A stretch of 64,000 nucleotides of DNA from Spisula solida (taxonomy: Eukaryota; Mollusca; Bivalvia; Venerida; Mactridae). Shown here in pieces: positions 12,074 through 26,000 of the stretch (position 1 is the stretch's first letter; each line of letters starts with the position of its first letter). The stretch spans positions 58,076,096 through 58,140,095 of the forward strand of contig OX365944.1 in assembly GCA_947247005.1 (NCBI GenBank), read 5' to 3'. The position numbers and the translations under genes were made by a program. The notes under the pieces were generated by a model. The model saw only the letters and a program-made list of their open reading frames with translations. It was not told the origin of the DNA and did not search any database.

Positions 12074-14091
12074 CCTTTTTTTTTCCAGTGAAAAAGAGAT
12101 AGTCGAGTGTAGGCGTCAGTCTTGTGGCGCTTTAGTTTTTACCATTGTCTTTCATATATTTTGTAGTGGATCTGTGTATTTGAATTGTATATAGTTGAAT
12201 GAACATGTAAAAGCTTTGCTTTCAATATTTTTGCTAAGCTTTGTATTGCTGGAAATGGGTGTTATACCACAATGGGTATCAGATACACTGGGCTGACTTC
12301 ATTGACATCACCGCTCTGTGCAGGACAGTACCCGGGAAACAGTTTACCACATTTAATTGCTTTAGTGTGGTTTACACGAGGTAAGCTGCTTGATAGAAAG
12401 CCGCAAATGGCTTACAAATATAGAGTATGATGGATTAGTCATCTTTATTTCATTTGCTTTATATAAATATGTGGTATCGCATCAACCCAGCAGTTAGCAG
12501 TATACACTTGGTGGGGAATGAAGTCAGCTTACTGTAAAATATGAACATTAATCTTGTGCTTATATATTCTCAATCACATCGAGATCATTTTTTATATTTA
12601 AACATCAAAGCTAGTTGTTTGTTAAACCAGTAGCTGCATTTTGCTATTATATTTTGGAATTGAGAAACTAATCCAATAAGTGAAGTCATATTCTGTTATA
12701 TCTGAAGATTGAAGTATTTATCATAAACTGGAAGAAACAGAACATGTGGCTTTAGATGTGTGTTAAATATAAAACACCCCAAGCCTGCCAAAAATAAGCA
12801 ACTTCAAGTAAAGCTTAAGTGCTATAATTATGTTTTTATAACTGTGTCGTTCACTATTGTGAAAATATTGCAGAATTGACATTTAGCATTTCTGTTGTTA
12901 AGTTACCTTTCAATTAAATTAAAGAAAAAATGCAATTTCATCAGGTTGTAAATTCCGTTGGGGTTTGATTTTACAAATAAAATTTTACATCTTTTCATGG
13001 TTTTGGTCCGAAATGCGAAAAAATATTATGTACTGACCACCATTTTACATAACTGTCATAGATGTTCTACAGAAGAGAATACACAAATAAATGATATTAT
13101 TTATATACTCTGTCCTTGTTCTTGTTTATACTTATATTGATGTCATATTGATTTTGTGCTGGATTTCACACAGTTTTGTCTACGCCAGTTCTTAACCATT
13201 AGTTGGATTTCAGCTTTATGAACTTAAATCCATTTTTATTGATCTAAATATGAACCATAACATTTTCAACGCACTCAGATGAACCATCAACCTAGTTGCA
13301 GGTTCCAGAAACAGAGTACCGGTATAATGCTATCACATGTCATTTTCATACTATAAAATCTCCACAAACTGCATTGAAATAAGTGGAACAATTCCTCGAG
13401 ACCTTGCGTATCTTATAACATGAAGAAACAATGTGTTATTCCTACAGAAATGGTGGATATTAAGGGATTTAGTTTCTGTAACATATTAGTAAACCACATT
13501 ATAACTGACACTCGTACGACTTGTACGAGCATAGGCTGGGAGTCTCAGTTTAATGAGGTCAGATAATTTGTCATGGGATTTAGTTTCTTTAATGCAAGTT
13601 GTCATGCTGTATTCCAACTTGTTTGGGTATAATAATTAATAATACAACTCCTATTTTCTCACATTTTATTCAGATAATGAAATGTGAACACAAAATCAAA
13701 CGTATAAAATATACAAAGCTTGCTTAGATAAACAAAATACATGAACTGCTAAACTTCAAAACAAATAAACAATGCGGTCAAATATCTTCTAATAATTATC
13801 GATTTGAAAAACAGAATGCAACACTTGCTTTTCAAACCACCCTTACCACAAAATACAAGAAAATATATGCAAATTGAGCTAAAATTAAGTGAACTTCAGG
13901 GTACAAGATAGGGATTTGTATCAAAGTAATTCATTTGTCAATATAAAATCACTAATTGCCATTTGGACTGATCAGAGTTTTGAATGTTTTGAGAACATGA
14001 TGATGACATTAGACAATTTCAAGAGTTATTACAATAACTATAATGATCAGTGCAATATATGTACAATAATGTTTATGAATATACCGGTAAT
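12074..14091. other. Intergenic sequence, no recognised gene
   Basis: This lies between the 3' ends of NDST and ACSL, which converge. It is AT-rich and holds only short unsupported open frames (for example 12958-13140 and 13889-14152). Some could be distal 3' UTR of either gene, but I cannot show it. Confidence 0.5.
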
Positions 14092-14672
14092 CATGTCAGA
14101 CAATAGCACTAAAGCATGTCAGACAATAGCACTAAAGCATGTCAGACAATAGTACTAAAGCATGTCAGACAATAGCACTAAAGCGTGTCAGACAATAGTA
14201 CTAAAGCATGTCAGACAATAGTACTAAAGCATGTCAGACAATAGCACTAAAGCATGTCAGACAATAGCACTAAAGCATGTCAGACAATAGCACTAAAGCA
14301 TGTCAGACAATAGCATTAAAGCATGTCAGACAATAGCACTAAAGCATGTCAGACAATAGCACTAAAGCATGTCAGACAATAGCACTAAAGCATGTCAGAC
14401 AATAGCACTAAAGCATGTCAGACAATAGCATTAAAGCATGTCAGACAATAGCACTAAAGCATGTCAGACAATAGCACTAAAGCATGTCAGACAATAGCAT
14501 TAAAGCATGTCAGACAATAGCACTAAAGCATGTCAGACAATAGCATTAAAGCATGTCAGACAATAGCACTAAAGCATGTCAGACAATAGCACTAAAGCAT
14601 GTTAGGACAATGGCACTAAAACATGTCAGACAAAAAAAATAAAATAAAACATGTCGGACAAAAGCTCTGATC
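14092..14672. repeat. 23-bp minisatellite, more than 20 copies
   Basis: The unit GTCAGACAATAGCACTAAAG plus CAT is repeated head to tail with only C/T or G/A variants (CACTAA/CATTAA/TACTAA). The right end decays into divergent copies and then meets the hAT-type element at 14682. There are no non-repeat spacers, so it is not CRISPR-like. Confidence 0.97.
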
Positions 14673-14681
14673 AATAAATAG

Positions 14682-15213
14682 TAGGGATGGCAACGAGTAC
14701 CCGAGTACTCGTTTATCAAATAGCAAAATCAGTATTCGAGTACTCAGAAAAAGAAATGTTAATCCTGTCATGTACAGTACGTGTCCAAGCCTTATCTGGT
14801 CTACTAAAATTACAATTAACAATGTGTCATCATTCCTTAATCGCCGACACGAGGTCGCTAAATATTACTATGTCACCGGTTGATGAGAGTATTCCCCCTT
14901 AATTGTTTATTTGTTATTATTTGATTTTCTAGCGTTATTGATTAAAATTTATATTGCATTTACTCTGTCTTGTTGTTTATTTGCTCTTTTTTATAGTTTC
15001 AACATTCTTCTACCAATCTTGATCTGATCATCAACTGAACAGAACGGACAGGCATACACGATGTTCTATTTGAAGTTGAACACGCAGGTTTGCAGTACAA
15101 CTTTCTGTTTCCCAAATATCATGTACATTTATAGTTTTCCGAGTACCCGAGTACTCGATCGGAAGAATGACCGAGTACCCGAGTACCGATTTTAGTACTC
15201 ATTGCCATCTCTA
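14682..15213. mobile_element. hAT-type MITE with 8-bp target-site duplication
   Basis: The ends are TAGGGATGGCAACGAGTAC and GTACTCATTGCCATCTCTA, inverted repeats of each other with two or three mismatches. The flanks are the identical octamer ATAAATAG (14674-14681 and 15214-15221). An 8-bp duplication and a TAGGG-type terminus are hallmarks of the hAT superfamily. Subterminal CGAGTACCCGAGTACTCG repeats occur at both ends and may be transposase-binding motifs. There is no transposase frame, so it is non-autonomous. It is inserted in the decaying edge of the 23-bp array. Confidence 0.88.
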
Positions 15214-15221
15214 ATAAATAG

Positions 15222-15375
15222 GTCTGAATGTGCCATATATTATTAATACTAGCACTTGATATGTCGGACCAAAGCTCTGAATGTGTTGGCTATAGCACTT
15301 GGTATGTTGACAATATCACTGAATGATGTCTTGGACAGCATGTCGGACAATAGCACTAAATCTGTTTCACCATTG
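15222..15375. repeat. Divergent copies of the 23-bp minisatellite, right of the hAT insertion
   Basis: Motifs such as GATATGTCGGACCAAAGCTC and GCATGTCGGACAATAGCAC continue the array seen at 14092-14672. This shows the MITE split an older, wider array. Confidence 0.75.
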
Positions 15376-16920
15376 CACTTAAATCAAGTTGGACATTATT
15401 CTATTCTTCATTTCATTCCCTCACTGATTTAGCTGTATGTACAACTGTATGAATCATTTTGTACAGTTCACAGACGATAATTCTAGCCTTGTATATAAAC
15501 AAAAATTGATAACATCAATACTCCACAGTCAACTGGTCGTCAATTTAACGTGTAGATTGAAAGGTTATATGCATTAAAATTAATTATACACCAGATTGAA
15601 CAAAAATCAACACTGGAAATGTATGTGATTGTCAATTCTTATTTGTAAGAAAGGCTATTGTTATCGTTGACAGGCTTAAACAGAAGTTTTAAATGATAAG
15701 CCATAACAAGATACAGTACGGACATTCTATACACCATGAGTACATACTGTTTCCATTAGTTGTATATACAATCTCTAGCTACATATTAACTGTTTATATA
15801 ATTTGCTGACCATATGTCAGAAACTATGAAACAAAAACAGGCAGACGGGTACAGACGAAATAAAGACACACTAATAACATACAGATGATAGCAACTTAAA
15901 CAATAAAGTGGATTTATGTAAAAGCATAAAAGCACAGCAAACTTGAATAATGTTTATTAATCACTAGTAATGATACGACTACTGCAATAATATCATCTAT
16001 GTTCGTTAAAAAGAATATGAGTGTTCTTAACAATGTATCAAATGAATTTAAGTTCTTGTGCTTAAAATAAAAAGTATCAATGGAAGTGCCACCACTGTTC
16101 TTATCAAGATACGTATCAAACTCAGTAACAGCTCAAACACAAGGTAACCTGTTAGAAAAGTGGCTCAGTGTAGACATTGTTGATTTTAATGTACACCAAG
16201 CAATTAGAATGCTACCGACAGTGTAGCTGTGTTTGCAACATAATGTTAGTATGATATACAGATCTATGTGGATGGATATAACTATATAAACAAGATAAAT
16301 GAATCTACAATGTATGTTTGATGGTATAAAGTCAGGTCTCAATACGATGACACCTGCTAAACTGACAAAGTCATCTCTTTGTATCAATTCAGTTCACTGA
16401 CATATTTGTTATAATAACATTTTGATTGAGACTGGACTGTATAAACAATTGGACCACAGTGGACATTGAACACATACACTGTACACATGTACATCTACCA
16501 TCACTGGTATAATCAGACACCCTCGTCAAGGGATGGTTAAAATCACCACAACCTACGACAGTATACACAATTTATATTAAATAAATAAATGCATAAATAT
16601 CTATGTTATTATCGAATTGTTAAAATACATGTAAGTAAGTAATGAAATTACAATCAGAATAATATGTGCTAGCTTTGTTTATGGCATTGTGAGTATGGTC
16701 AATTATTCTTTGTAGTTGATAGATGATTGACCAGTTCAAATTATTTTAGTATACACTGTCAGCTAGGGAGACAATAATGCTCATCTAAACCTACAGATCA
16801 CATTGTCAGAAATTCAAGAAACTAAAAAATATACAAAATTGCGAGTAATAAGTTATTTAAACCAGTATAAATCAGATACTAGTATATGGTACACTGAATT
16901 CTGTGCTGGAACATTGTTAG
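15376..16920 (-). other. ACSL 3' UTR / 3' flank
   Basis: Sequence downstream of the ACSL stop codon on the - strand. No further coding exon is seen. A minus-strand AATAAA (plus-strand TTTATT at 15953-15958) is one possible polyadenylation signal about 960 bp after the stop; others exist. Confidence 0.4.
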
Positions 16921-17058
16921 TTATTGTAGATCAACATACATCGTCTCAATCTGTGATTTGAAGACCACTTTAAGTTCATTTCTCTTTGCTTTAAATGTCG
17001 GTGTTAGAAGACCATTCTCGACAGAGAACAATTCTGGATGTAGGAAAATATCCCTGGC
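16921..17058 (-). CDS. ACSL: ACSL exon 20, terminal (acceptor embedded in a 40-bp tandem array)
   Basis: Residues 635-679, [18 protein letters not shown] then [12 protein letters not shown] to MYVDLQ, stop TAA at 16921-16923. TPTFKAKR carries the probable catalytic lysine. The true acceptor (TATAG/GCCAGG) is the lowest-coordinate copy of the array; only this copy continues into [10 protein letters not shown]. Confidence 0.94.
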   Translation of the reverse strand, partial: ARDIFLHPELFSVENGLLTPTFKAKRNELKVVFKSQIETMYVDLQ

Positions 17059-20000
17059 CTATAATATAGAGACAAACATGTAGGAAAATATGCCTGGCCT
17101 AAAATATAGAGACAAACATGTAGGAAAATATGCCTGGCCTTAAATCAGAGACAAACATGTAGGAAAATATCCCTGGCCTATAATATAGAGACAAACATGT
17201 AGGAAAATATCCCTGGCCTAAAATCAGAGACAAACATGTAGGAAAATATGCATGGCCTTAAATCAGAGACAAACATGTAGGAAAATATCCCTGGCCTATA
17301 ATATAGAGACAAATATGTAGGAAAATATGCCTGGCCTAAAATCAGAGACAAACATGTAGGAAATTATGCCTGGCCTTAAATCAGAGACAAACATGTAGGA
17401 AAATATGCCTGGCCTTAAATCAGAGACAAACATGTAGGAAAATATGCCTGGCCTATAAATCAGAGACAAACATGTAGGCAAATATGCCTGGCCTAAAATC
17501 AGAGACAAACATAAAGGTTATTGCACCCAGGTGCTGTTTAAAGCTAAACAATTAAAATACTTTATAGATAACACATCAGTTTCTGTGGGTTGATATGGAA
17601 ACATGTCTGAAGCTATAGACAAGTGAAGTTTACCTAGAATTTACGGCATTTTTTTTGTATTTCCTTTGCTGTCTTCACAAAATCACATATTGACGTAACT
17701 CCTCAAATTGTATTAAATGTGAAATTGCTGTTGTTATGACAATGTTTACAGCCTAGTAAAATCAGGCAAATACACAATAATTATTGTTTACATATTGTTT
17801 ATTTCAGTTTAACACTATTTCTCAACAATTTTTCCGTTAATGTATAAGGTGGCAGAATCACCTAATCAGTTTTCCTGAAATGTATTCCAACCAGTACTAA
17901 CTTACCCTTCCACAAGGAACCACATGTGAAGCGGAATCCACATTGTTATATCATAGAAAGGTATGACCAGCTGCAAGGGAGAATTGAACCTGGTTCACCG
18001 GGTTACAGATTTAGCGCACTAACCACTGGACCTCGACCCCTGCTTACAGACAGACACTACCAGTGTAACACAGTAACATATAGTAACATACAGTAACATA
18101 CCTGCTCAAACGATGCCAAACCACCTTTCTTTCCAACTGAAGTAATATCATCTAATATAGCTTTCTTGATTTCCTACAGAAAACATCAATGTGTAATTCT
18201 AATGTATTAATCTGGACATAATTAGATGAAAAAAAAACATACATACAGGCCCCAATTCCACGAAAAAACTTAAGTTATTGCTCAACTGAGACTGCTATTT
18301 TAAATTTATTATATGGCTACAATTATAGTCTTGTGAAGTATATTGCTACCAGAAACTGTGTATTTATTGCTAAATAATGATTTTGTAAGTGATTTTTGTA
18401 TGAAATGCTCATTGAAATCCAACTGTAATGAACAATCAAGAACTGTGTACTTGAGCTTGTTATAACAGACTTAAGTTTTTTATTTTTATTTTTATAACTT
18501 TAATTTAAAGCACTCTTTTCTGTAAAAAGACTTGTTTTGTATTGCTCTATTAAATTTGTATCTAACGGTGATGTAACAATATATAAAAGTATACATGAAC
18601 GTCATTTACCCAACAAAATATGTTTTTAAAATAGCAGTCTCAGCTGAGAAATAACTTAAGTTTTTTCGTGGAATGGGGGCCAGGTGTTGAGTAAAATATA
18701 AGCAATACCACTGATATGATAATGGCACATTCAGTGGTTATCAATACGATAAAGTTTTAACACCGATTTAGATTTAGTTTTGTTTTATGGTGCATTAACA
18801 ACTAATGGACATGTAGAATATGTTTGATGAAAGAAAGTGGAAAGTATTTAAAACAGCGATATATGCACAGATGCACAAAGGGTAATATGACTTCTCTCAG
18901 TATGAGCACCAAAATGCATCAATTTTGTATCCAGCATATAAAATAAGAGAACATATTATACTTACTGGACTCTTACATAGTTCTTCCATCTCTCCTGATA
19001 AATTAAATTTCTCTTTAGCATACCCTGGTAACGTCTCAGGATCTGGTACAACTATGGCAATAAGACTTGACTGAAATAAACAAGGAACCAGCAATTATTT
19101 TACTGAAACAAACAAGGAACCAGCAATTATTTTACTGAAACAAACAAGGAACCAGCAATGATTTGAATGAAACAAACAAGGAACCTGCAGCGATGATTTG
19201 AATGAAACAAACAAGGAACCAGCAATGATTTTAATGACACAAACAAGGAACCAACAATGATTTAATTGAACCAACAAGAAACCTGCAGCGATGATTTGAA
19301 TGAAACAAACAAGGAACAGCAATGATTTTAATGACACAAACAAGAAACCAGCAATGATTTTAATGAAATAAACAAGGAACCAGCAATGATTTTAATAAAA
19401 TAAACAAGGAACCAGCAATGATTTTAATGAAACAAACAAGCAACCAGCAATGATTATCCTGAAACAAACAAGGTACCAATGATTTTAACACCATAAAGTA
19501 TATCGAACATAGTGTGGCTTCATACTATACAAATGGACAATTCCAATGGCCAAAAGGTTAGCAAATTTTGGCTTGAAAATATAAAGAGATTTTATCACTT
19601 CTGAGTAGTTCTTTGTAGGCCAACTTTTACAGTAGAGGAAATGTACAATAATTTTGTGTCACCATGTAACTTAATCACTTACCGGTATATAATAATTACA
19701 TTGTTACTGTGTTCTCTTACCTTTAAACTTTCACCATGGATATAAACTTGAGCGACTAATGGTGATCTAACGTAGACATTCTCTATTTTCTCTGGTGCGA
19801 TATATTCTCCCTGTGCCAGTTTGAATATATTCTTCTTTCTATCAATGATTTTTATGCAGCCATTCTGAAACATAAGTCAATATATTATAACACCACCCAG
19901 CAATATGCTTTTATATGGGTTTAACACCGCTTCTCAACTATCAATCATGGTGACATTTTCACCAAACCAATTTTCCTGGACTGTTAACCAGTATTAAATA

Positions 20001-23000
20001 ATCCTTCCATAAGGAACTGGCAACTTCTTACACATGTGGAGGAAAATCGACATTTATGTGAAATTTTCATGGAAGGGTACGACTTGTTGCAACAGGGAAT
20101 CAAACTCTGATCACTGGGTTACAAATCCAATGCACTAACCACTGGACAATGGCTCCAACAACATTGTATTCAATGTGATATTGTGATATGTATTCAGTTT
20201 GGTGACAGGATTTCAAACTCAGGCTGGTAATTTAAGCCTGTTATTTCCACCAACCATAACATCAAAAGCTTGGTGACCATAGTACTAATCTTGGATACAA
20301 AAAAATATTAACAAGAGATATTTGTAAAACATGTATGCCAAATGGCAGCCAAATAGTCAAAAATGGCAAAGGTCACTGTCGCCTTGACCTTTGACCTCAA
20401 AATCTATAGGGGTCATCTACGGTTGATGACCAACCTCCATGTAAAGTTTAAAGATCCTACAGATTCCTAACACCAGAACAAGAAAATTATTTCATGCTTG
20501 TACTGATATATCACATCCTGCAGGATAGTGCAGGTAGAACTCATCCTTTGAATTTTATAATAAGTAAATTATAAATCAAGTTAGGTATTAGCTTAAAGCA
20601 TTGAGATAACATACCGGCATCCATTGTCCAACATCACCAGTGTGCAACCAGCCATCAGAATCCATCGCTTCCTTTGTTTTCTCTGGATCTTTCAAATATC
20701 CTTTGAACACATTGTGTCCCTTGATACAGACCTATATATACACCAGATATAGAAGGTTAAACATTGATAATACCTATCCTCTCTACAAGTGTATCTACAT
20801 GTAAACTAGTATGCCACAAGAATGAAGTTCAAATCCTTCTACAACTAACATGTATTTGTTTCATCAGGGTTGTACAAGCCGATATATTACTAGTGAGGCT
20901 TACATTAGAGCATGGTACAGATTTTCTCCTCTAGGAATAATTGAAACAAGACAATAAGCAAAGCAGAATGCCTATTACATACAACACAAATAAAATATAT
21001 GTGAAATAACACCACCCAGTGCCTGCTACAGTAAGACAAGAGAGATATGACCTGGTTCCACATTCAAGCCTTTTATAAGAAGCATATTTGAAGCACATTT
21101 TTTCTCAAAAAGCCTGTTAACATAAATGTTTTGTTTTTTTCAAGTATAACATATGTCACCACTTGTGACCACAAAATCCCAAGGTTTAAATATGGACATT
21201 CACAGAAAAGTTAGACAAGTATAATAAATGTGTTACCTCCCCCTTGCCATCAGCTGCCATATAATTCATGTCAGGTACATCCGCTAGTTTTAAATAATTG
21301 CATCTTAATGGTGGCCCCACATTTCCTGAAAGAGACATACACATAGTATTGTATCATGTCTAATAGATCCTGTCAATGTCCACTTTGTCTTTATCGTCTC
21401 TCAGTCATTGCGTTTCAAAATATTTATTGAGACGTCCAGTGACTACAAAAGGTTTTTCTATGATTTGACCTAGTGACCTAGTTATTGACCCAGCATGACC
21501 CAATATCAAACTTTAGCTAGATTGCTTTTAGATAATCATGGTGAACAAGTTTCATAAAGATTAAGCCAAAATCGTAACGTCTAGTGCTTACACAAGGTTT
21601 TTCGATGATTTGATCTTCTGACCTAGTTTTTTTTACTCCATATTATCCAATATCAAACTTGGCCTAGACTTTGTTGAGATGATCATTGTGACCAGGTTTC
21701 ATAAAGATTTGGCCAAAACTTGGCCTCTAGACTATAGTGTCTACACAAGCAAATGGTTGATGGATGACGGACGGAAGAAGAGTGATCACAAAAGCTCACT
21801 CTGTCACTTTGTATGAGGGGAGCTTATAAATGAATAGACACAATGTCTTTTTTTATTATCTTTTTCCCATCAATAACTCAAGAACCACTGGACCCAGATG
21901 TTCAAACTTAAACTTAAAAAAGTCTGAAGCAAAAAATCGTGAAATATGACATAAGAATACAGACGTTCCTGATAATTGCCATCAGAGACTTGGATAATGT
22001 ATGAGGCTATGTAAAGGATCCAGTCACAGGTTTGGTTATAATTCTGCATTGATAAAATGCGGACAATACCTGGATGCATACAGTAGATGTTAAGTAAAGT
22101 AGAGAATATTTACCAATAGAACCATCACCGGGAACCTGTAGACTACAGATAGCTGAACATTCTGTCTGTCCATATCCTTCCAATACCTGAAATATTAAAA
22201 CATAAACTATGTCAAATATCACACAGTAAGTTATGTCAAATATCACACAGTAATTATGTCAAATATTACATAGTAAATTATGTCAAATATCACACAGTAA
22301 ATTATGTCAAATATCACACAGTAAATTATGTCAAATATCACATAGTAAATTATGTCAAATATCACATAGTAAATTATGTCAAATATCACACAGTAAATTA
22401 TGTCAAATATCACACAGTAAATCATCACATAATGTAGTCTATAATTTTACAGTCAAGGAAACTGATCAGAAGTAAATGTATATTATTGTATGAGACAGAG
22501 AATGGTTAACACCTTGCTTTTTGGGTTAATAATTTTCCACACTTATGAAAACAAAGCCAGGGATAAATATAAATAAGAAATCAACTGTTAAAGTATACAA
22601 ATAGAAGGTCAGAGAACCATGTTAATTTGTTTGAGGTATACATTAGTCCTAAATTTAAATAGCGGCACGTTTTTTTGCGTTTGGGTGAAAGAGTCGTAGG
22701 GCATTGCCATTTGGTTCTGATACATGTGAGACTACCTTTGGGTTTATGAACTTTATCTCTAGTAAGGTGGGTGGGAAATTCCCAGTGCCAGGGCCAAGAT
22801 TAAAAAAACCAGGGACCTCCACTTGGCCACTGTTCCACTTATCACCGGTACATAATAAATCTACTTACTGGACAGCCCGCACAACAACGTAAGAACATGA
22901 GTATTTTTGGAGAGAGAGGAGCAGATCCTGTGGTGATGAGTCGTACTTTACCGCCCAACGATTGTTGTACTTTCTTGAAGACAAGTTTATCCCACATGGA

Positions 23001-26000
23001 ATCATTACGTATTACTCCACTGTAAAATATAATACATTGTAAATAACTTTCTGAGCAATCTAGTATCTACACTCAGCAAAACTCATAAGTACACACGTCG
23101 TTTTATCTTTATAACTTTTTATTATTTTTGCATGAAATTTTGTGTACATGGTATTGACTATCAAAGGACTGGATAAAAAAGTTTTTTCTTCAAAATTAAA
23201 TACAGCGGTTCAATGGACCATGAAAGGTCAAAAACCGTAAAATGGCCGTGAAATTGACGAGTATTTGCAAAATATTTTGATGTAAGTCAATGTCTCATTT
23301 AAGACGAGGCAGATACAAAATAACATGACAACTATGGTAGATTTTTTATATTGTTACTGATTATTCAATGTGAAATAGAACATTTACTGTCACAGTATGT
23401 AAGCAAATTGTAAACTTACTTAGTAATTTCTTTTTCTTTTGAAGATAGAGCCCAATTTAACATCCTTGATTTGACAGCACTAGCACTTGCTCCGGCCATC
23501 ACCTGTAACATGGAAACATGTGTGAATATATAAGTTATGTACATAAATACAGTAACTGTGGCGCACAGACAATGTTGATTGCCATGACATTATTATTACA
23601 TGCATGCTTGTTTATTGTTTTAGTGTATGTTATGGTATTTTTTTGTCATGTAAATTGTACATTGTATGTAGAAATAAATCAATCTTATCTAATCCAAAGT
23701 CACCCAGGACTGGCAGTAGCGCCTAGCAACCCATGCAAGAGTCAATGAACCATGATAACGTCTTGTGATCAACATATGTATTTTCTTTTATGTGTGAAGA
23801 AATCATACAGTTAAGATGTCCATTTTCAGAACACATTATTTGCCAGGACCATCAAGGTATTGTCTAGATACACAAAAGATGTACCATACTTTAACTGAGA
23901 GGAACAATTATACACCTACCTTATCATAGACTCTATTTAGAAGTCTAGGTACAGAGGGGAATACAGTTGGTTGTAATTCTTTGATATCATCCATCAGTTT
24001 TTTTACATCACCTTGGAAAAATCCAATCCGTCCACCACATGAATACATACATGCCTGTAAGTGGATTATGCAATAATGTTAGTGATATTTGAAATGAACA
24101 TCATTACCTAAGTATTTAATAATTTATCTGACCATGGACTGCACAGGAAAAACATTTATGTCAACATCCAATAGCGCCTCAGAGCTAAAACTTCACGATG
24201 TACATGTATGAGAATTACAAGTATCTTACGTAGCATGTATATTCAAAGAAGGACAATGTCATTTGTAGGGGCTGCAAATATGTCTACTCCAACAAGAACA
24301 TGCTTCCACATAAAAGCTTTTAGAATGTTGCAGGGTACAGAGTATCACACATTTAATTGGTTAGAAATTGTGAGATACTACATGCTTGATGAATGATTAA
24401 CAATTTTTCATATATATTTGTCTGTCCAACTGGGATAATAGAATGCTTTAGAGTTCCAAGGTTTGACACTTTGTTCTGCGAGTCTTACCAAGAGACAGAT
24501 AGAATTGGAAAATGTGAGCTAATATCAGAGTTTGAGAACTTCATCAAGTACTAGTCAGTAATACATGAAGTATTTTTTAGGAGAATATATAAGTCATCTA
24601 TACTTGATTCACAATTCATGTAACTTAAATAATACTTCAAAAAAATATATATTTTTTAACGCAACAAGCAGGAAAGATATATTTACCTCACACAACCTTT
24701 CATATGAATGTGCCAGTGGTAGATAGGAGATGATACAATCATCTGGTGTCACTATCAGATTGTTCTTGTTCTGTAATATACAATGGTTACCATAGAAATA
24801 ATGACAACTTGTGTACAGTAAATAAATACACTCATAAATAAACATGTAACTTATCTGTTTCAAATGTCGTGTGGTTCCACTTACTCCTTTATTTATTGTT
24901 TCAAATGTAGTTAGGCACACAAGTGAATATTCAAACTTTTAGTCAAATTAGAAAGGTTTTTGACACAAAAATGTTTGTCTCCCACAAAGGGCCATAACTT
25001 TGACAATATGCATCTGACCCATGATATATTATCTACTATTTTACACTTAGAATTGCCGTTAACACCCAGCAAACTTTATTTTTGACAATGAAGAAAGTTA
25101 CAAAGCATGTTTGAAACCAGGTGCATTGGGAATGCACAGTAGCATGTAGAATAGTGATAATATAACAAAGCATATGGTACATAGAATACTTACAAACAAG
25201 TCTGTACAAGCCAATACAGATGATAGACAATTTTCATGTGTTAACATTGCTCCCTTAGGTAACCCTGTAAAAGAGAGGGAAAACTATCAAGATAAAATTA
25301 AATGCAACACGAGATGTTTTGCAAAACATGCATGCCCCATGGCAGCCCAATAGTCAGAAATGGTAAAGGTCACAAAGACCTTGACTTTTGACCTACCGAC
25401 CTCAAATTCATCTTCTGTTGATCGCCAACCTCCATGTAAAGTTTGAAGATTCTAGGGCAAAGAGTTCTAGAGTTATTGAACGGAAACCATTCGGTCTACG
25501 GACTGACAGACTGACATGTGCAAAGCAATATACCCCCTCATAAAGATAGGGGCATAATAATTATAGTCTTCAAAGAAGTCAAAGAGTGTTACTTTCTCAT
25601 ATTCCTACAGCTTTCATGCTTTCATTCCAATGTTTTCCCACTAAGTTAAGAAACAAGCATCCAGACCAATTCTACCAGTCTACAAAATTAGCACATGTAC
25701 AGATTTCCTTATGTAAGTCTGTAAATAATATGAACACAGTTGACATAGAGGCAGATCTCAATCAAGAAATTTTAGATATATTTTGAGTCTTAATGATAAC
25801 TATCGTAACCATAGTAACTAAACAAACCAACATACAACCTACATACCTGTAGTTCCGCTAGTATAACATATTACAGCAAGATCTTCTGGTTTTGCTGGCT
25901 GAAATAACAAATAAAATTTGATGAGAATAGTTTTAAGATGGGATTTAACTCAACATGCTTTATACAGATAGTGTAGAAAATTATGTTTTTGCGTTTCGAC

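Noticed and set aside
14092..14672. CRISPR-like repeat array
   Set aside because: Units are contiguous with no unique spacers, and the surroundings are an animal genome; it is a minisatellite.
17296..17508. 70-residue minus-strand frame of RPGIFSYMF repeats
   Set aside because: It is the 40-bp array at the exon 20 acceptor read in one frame.
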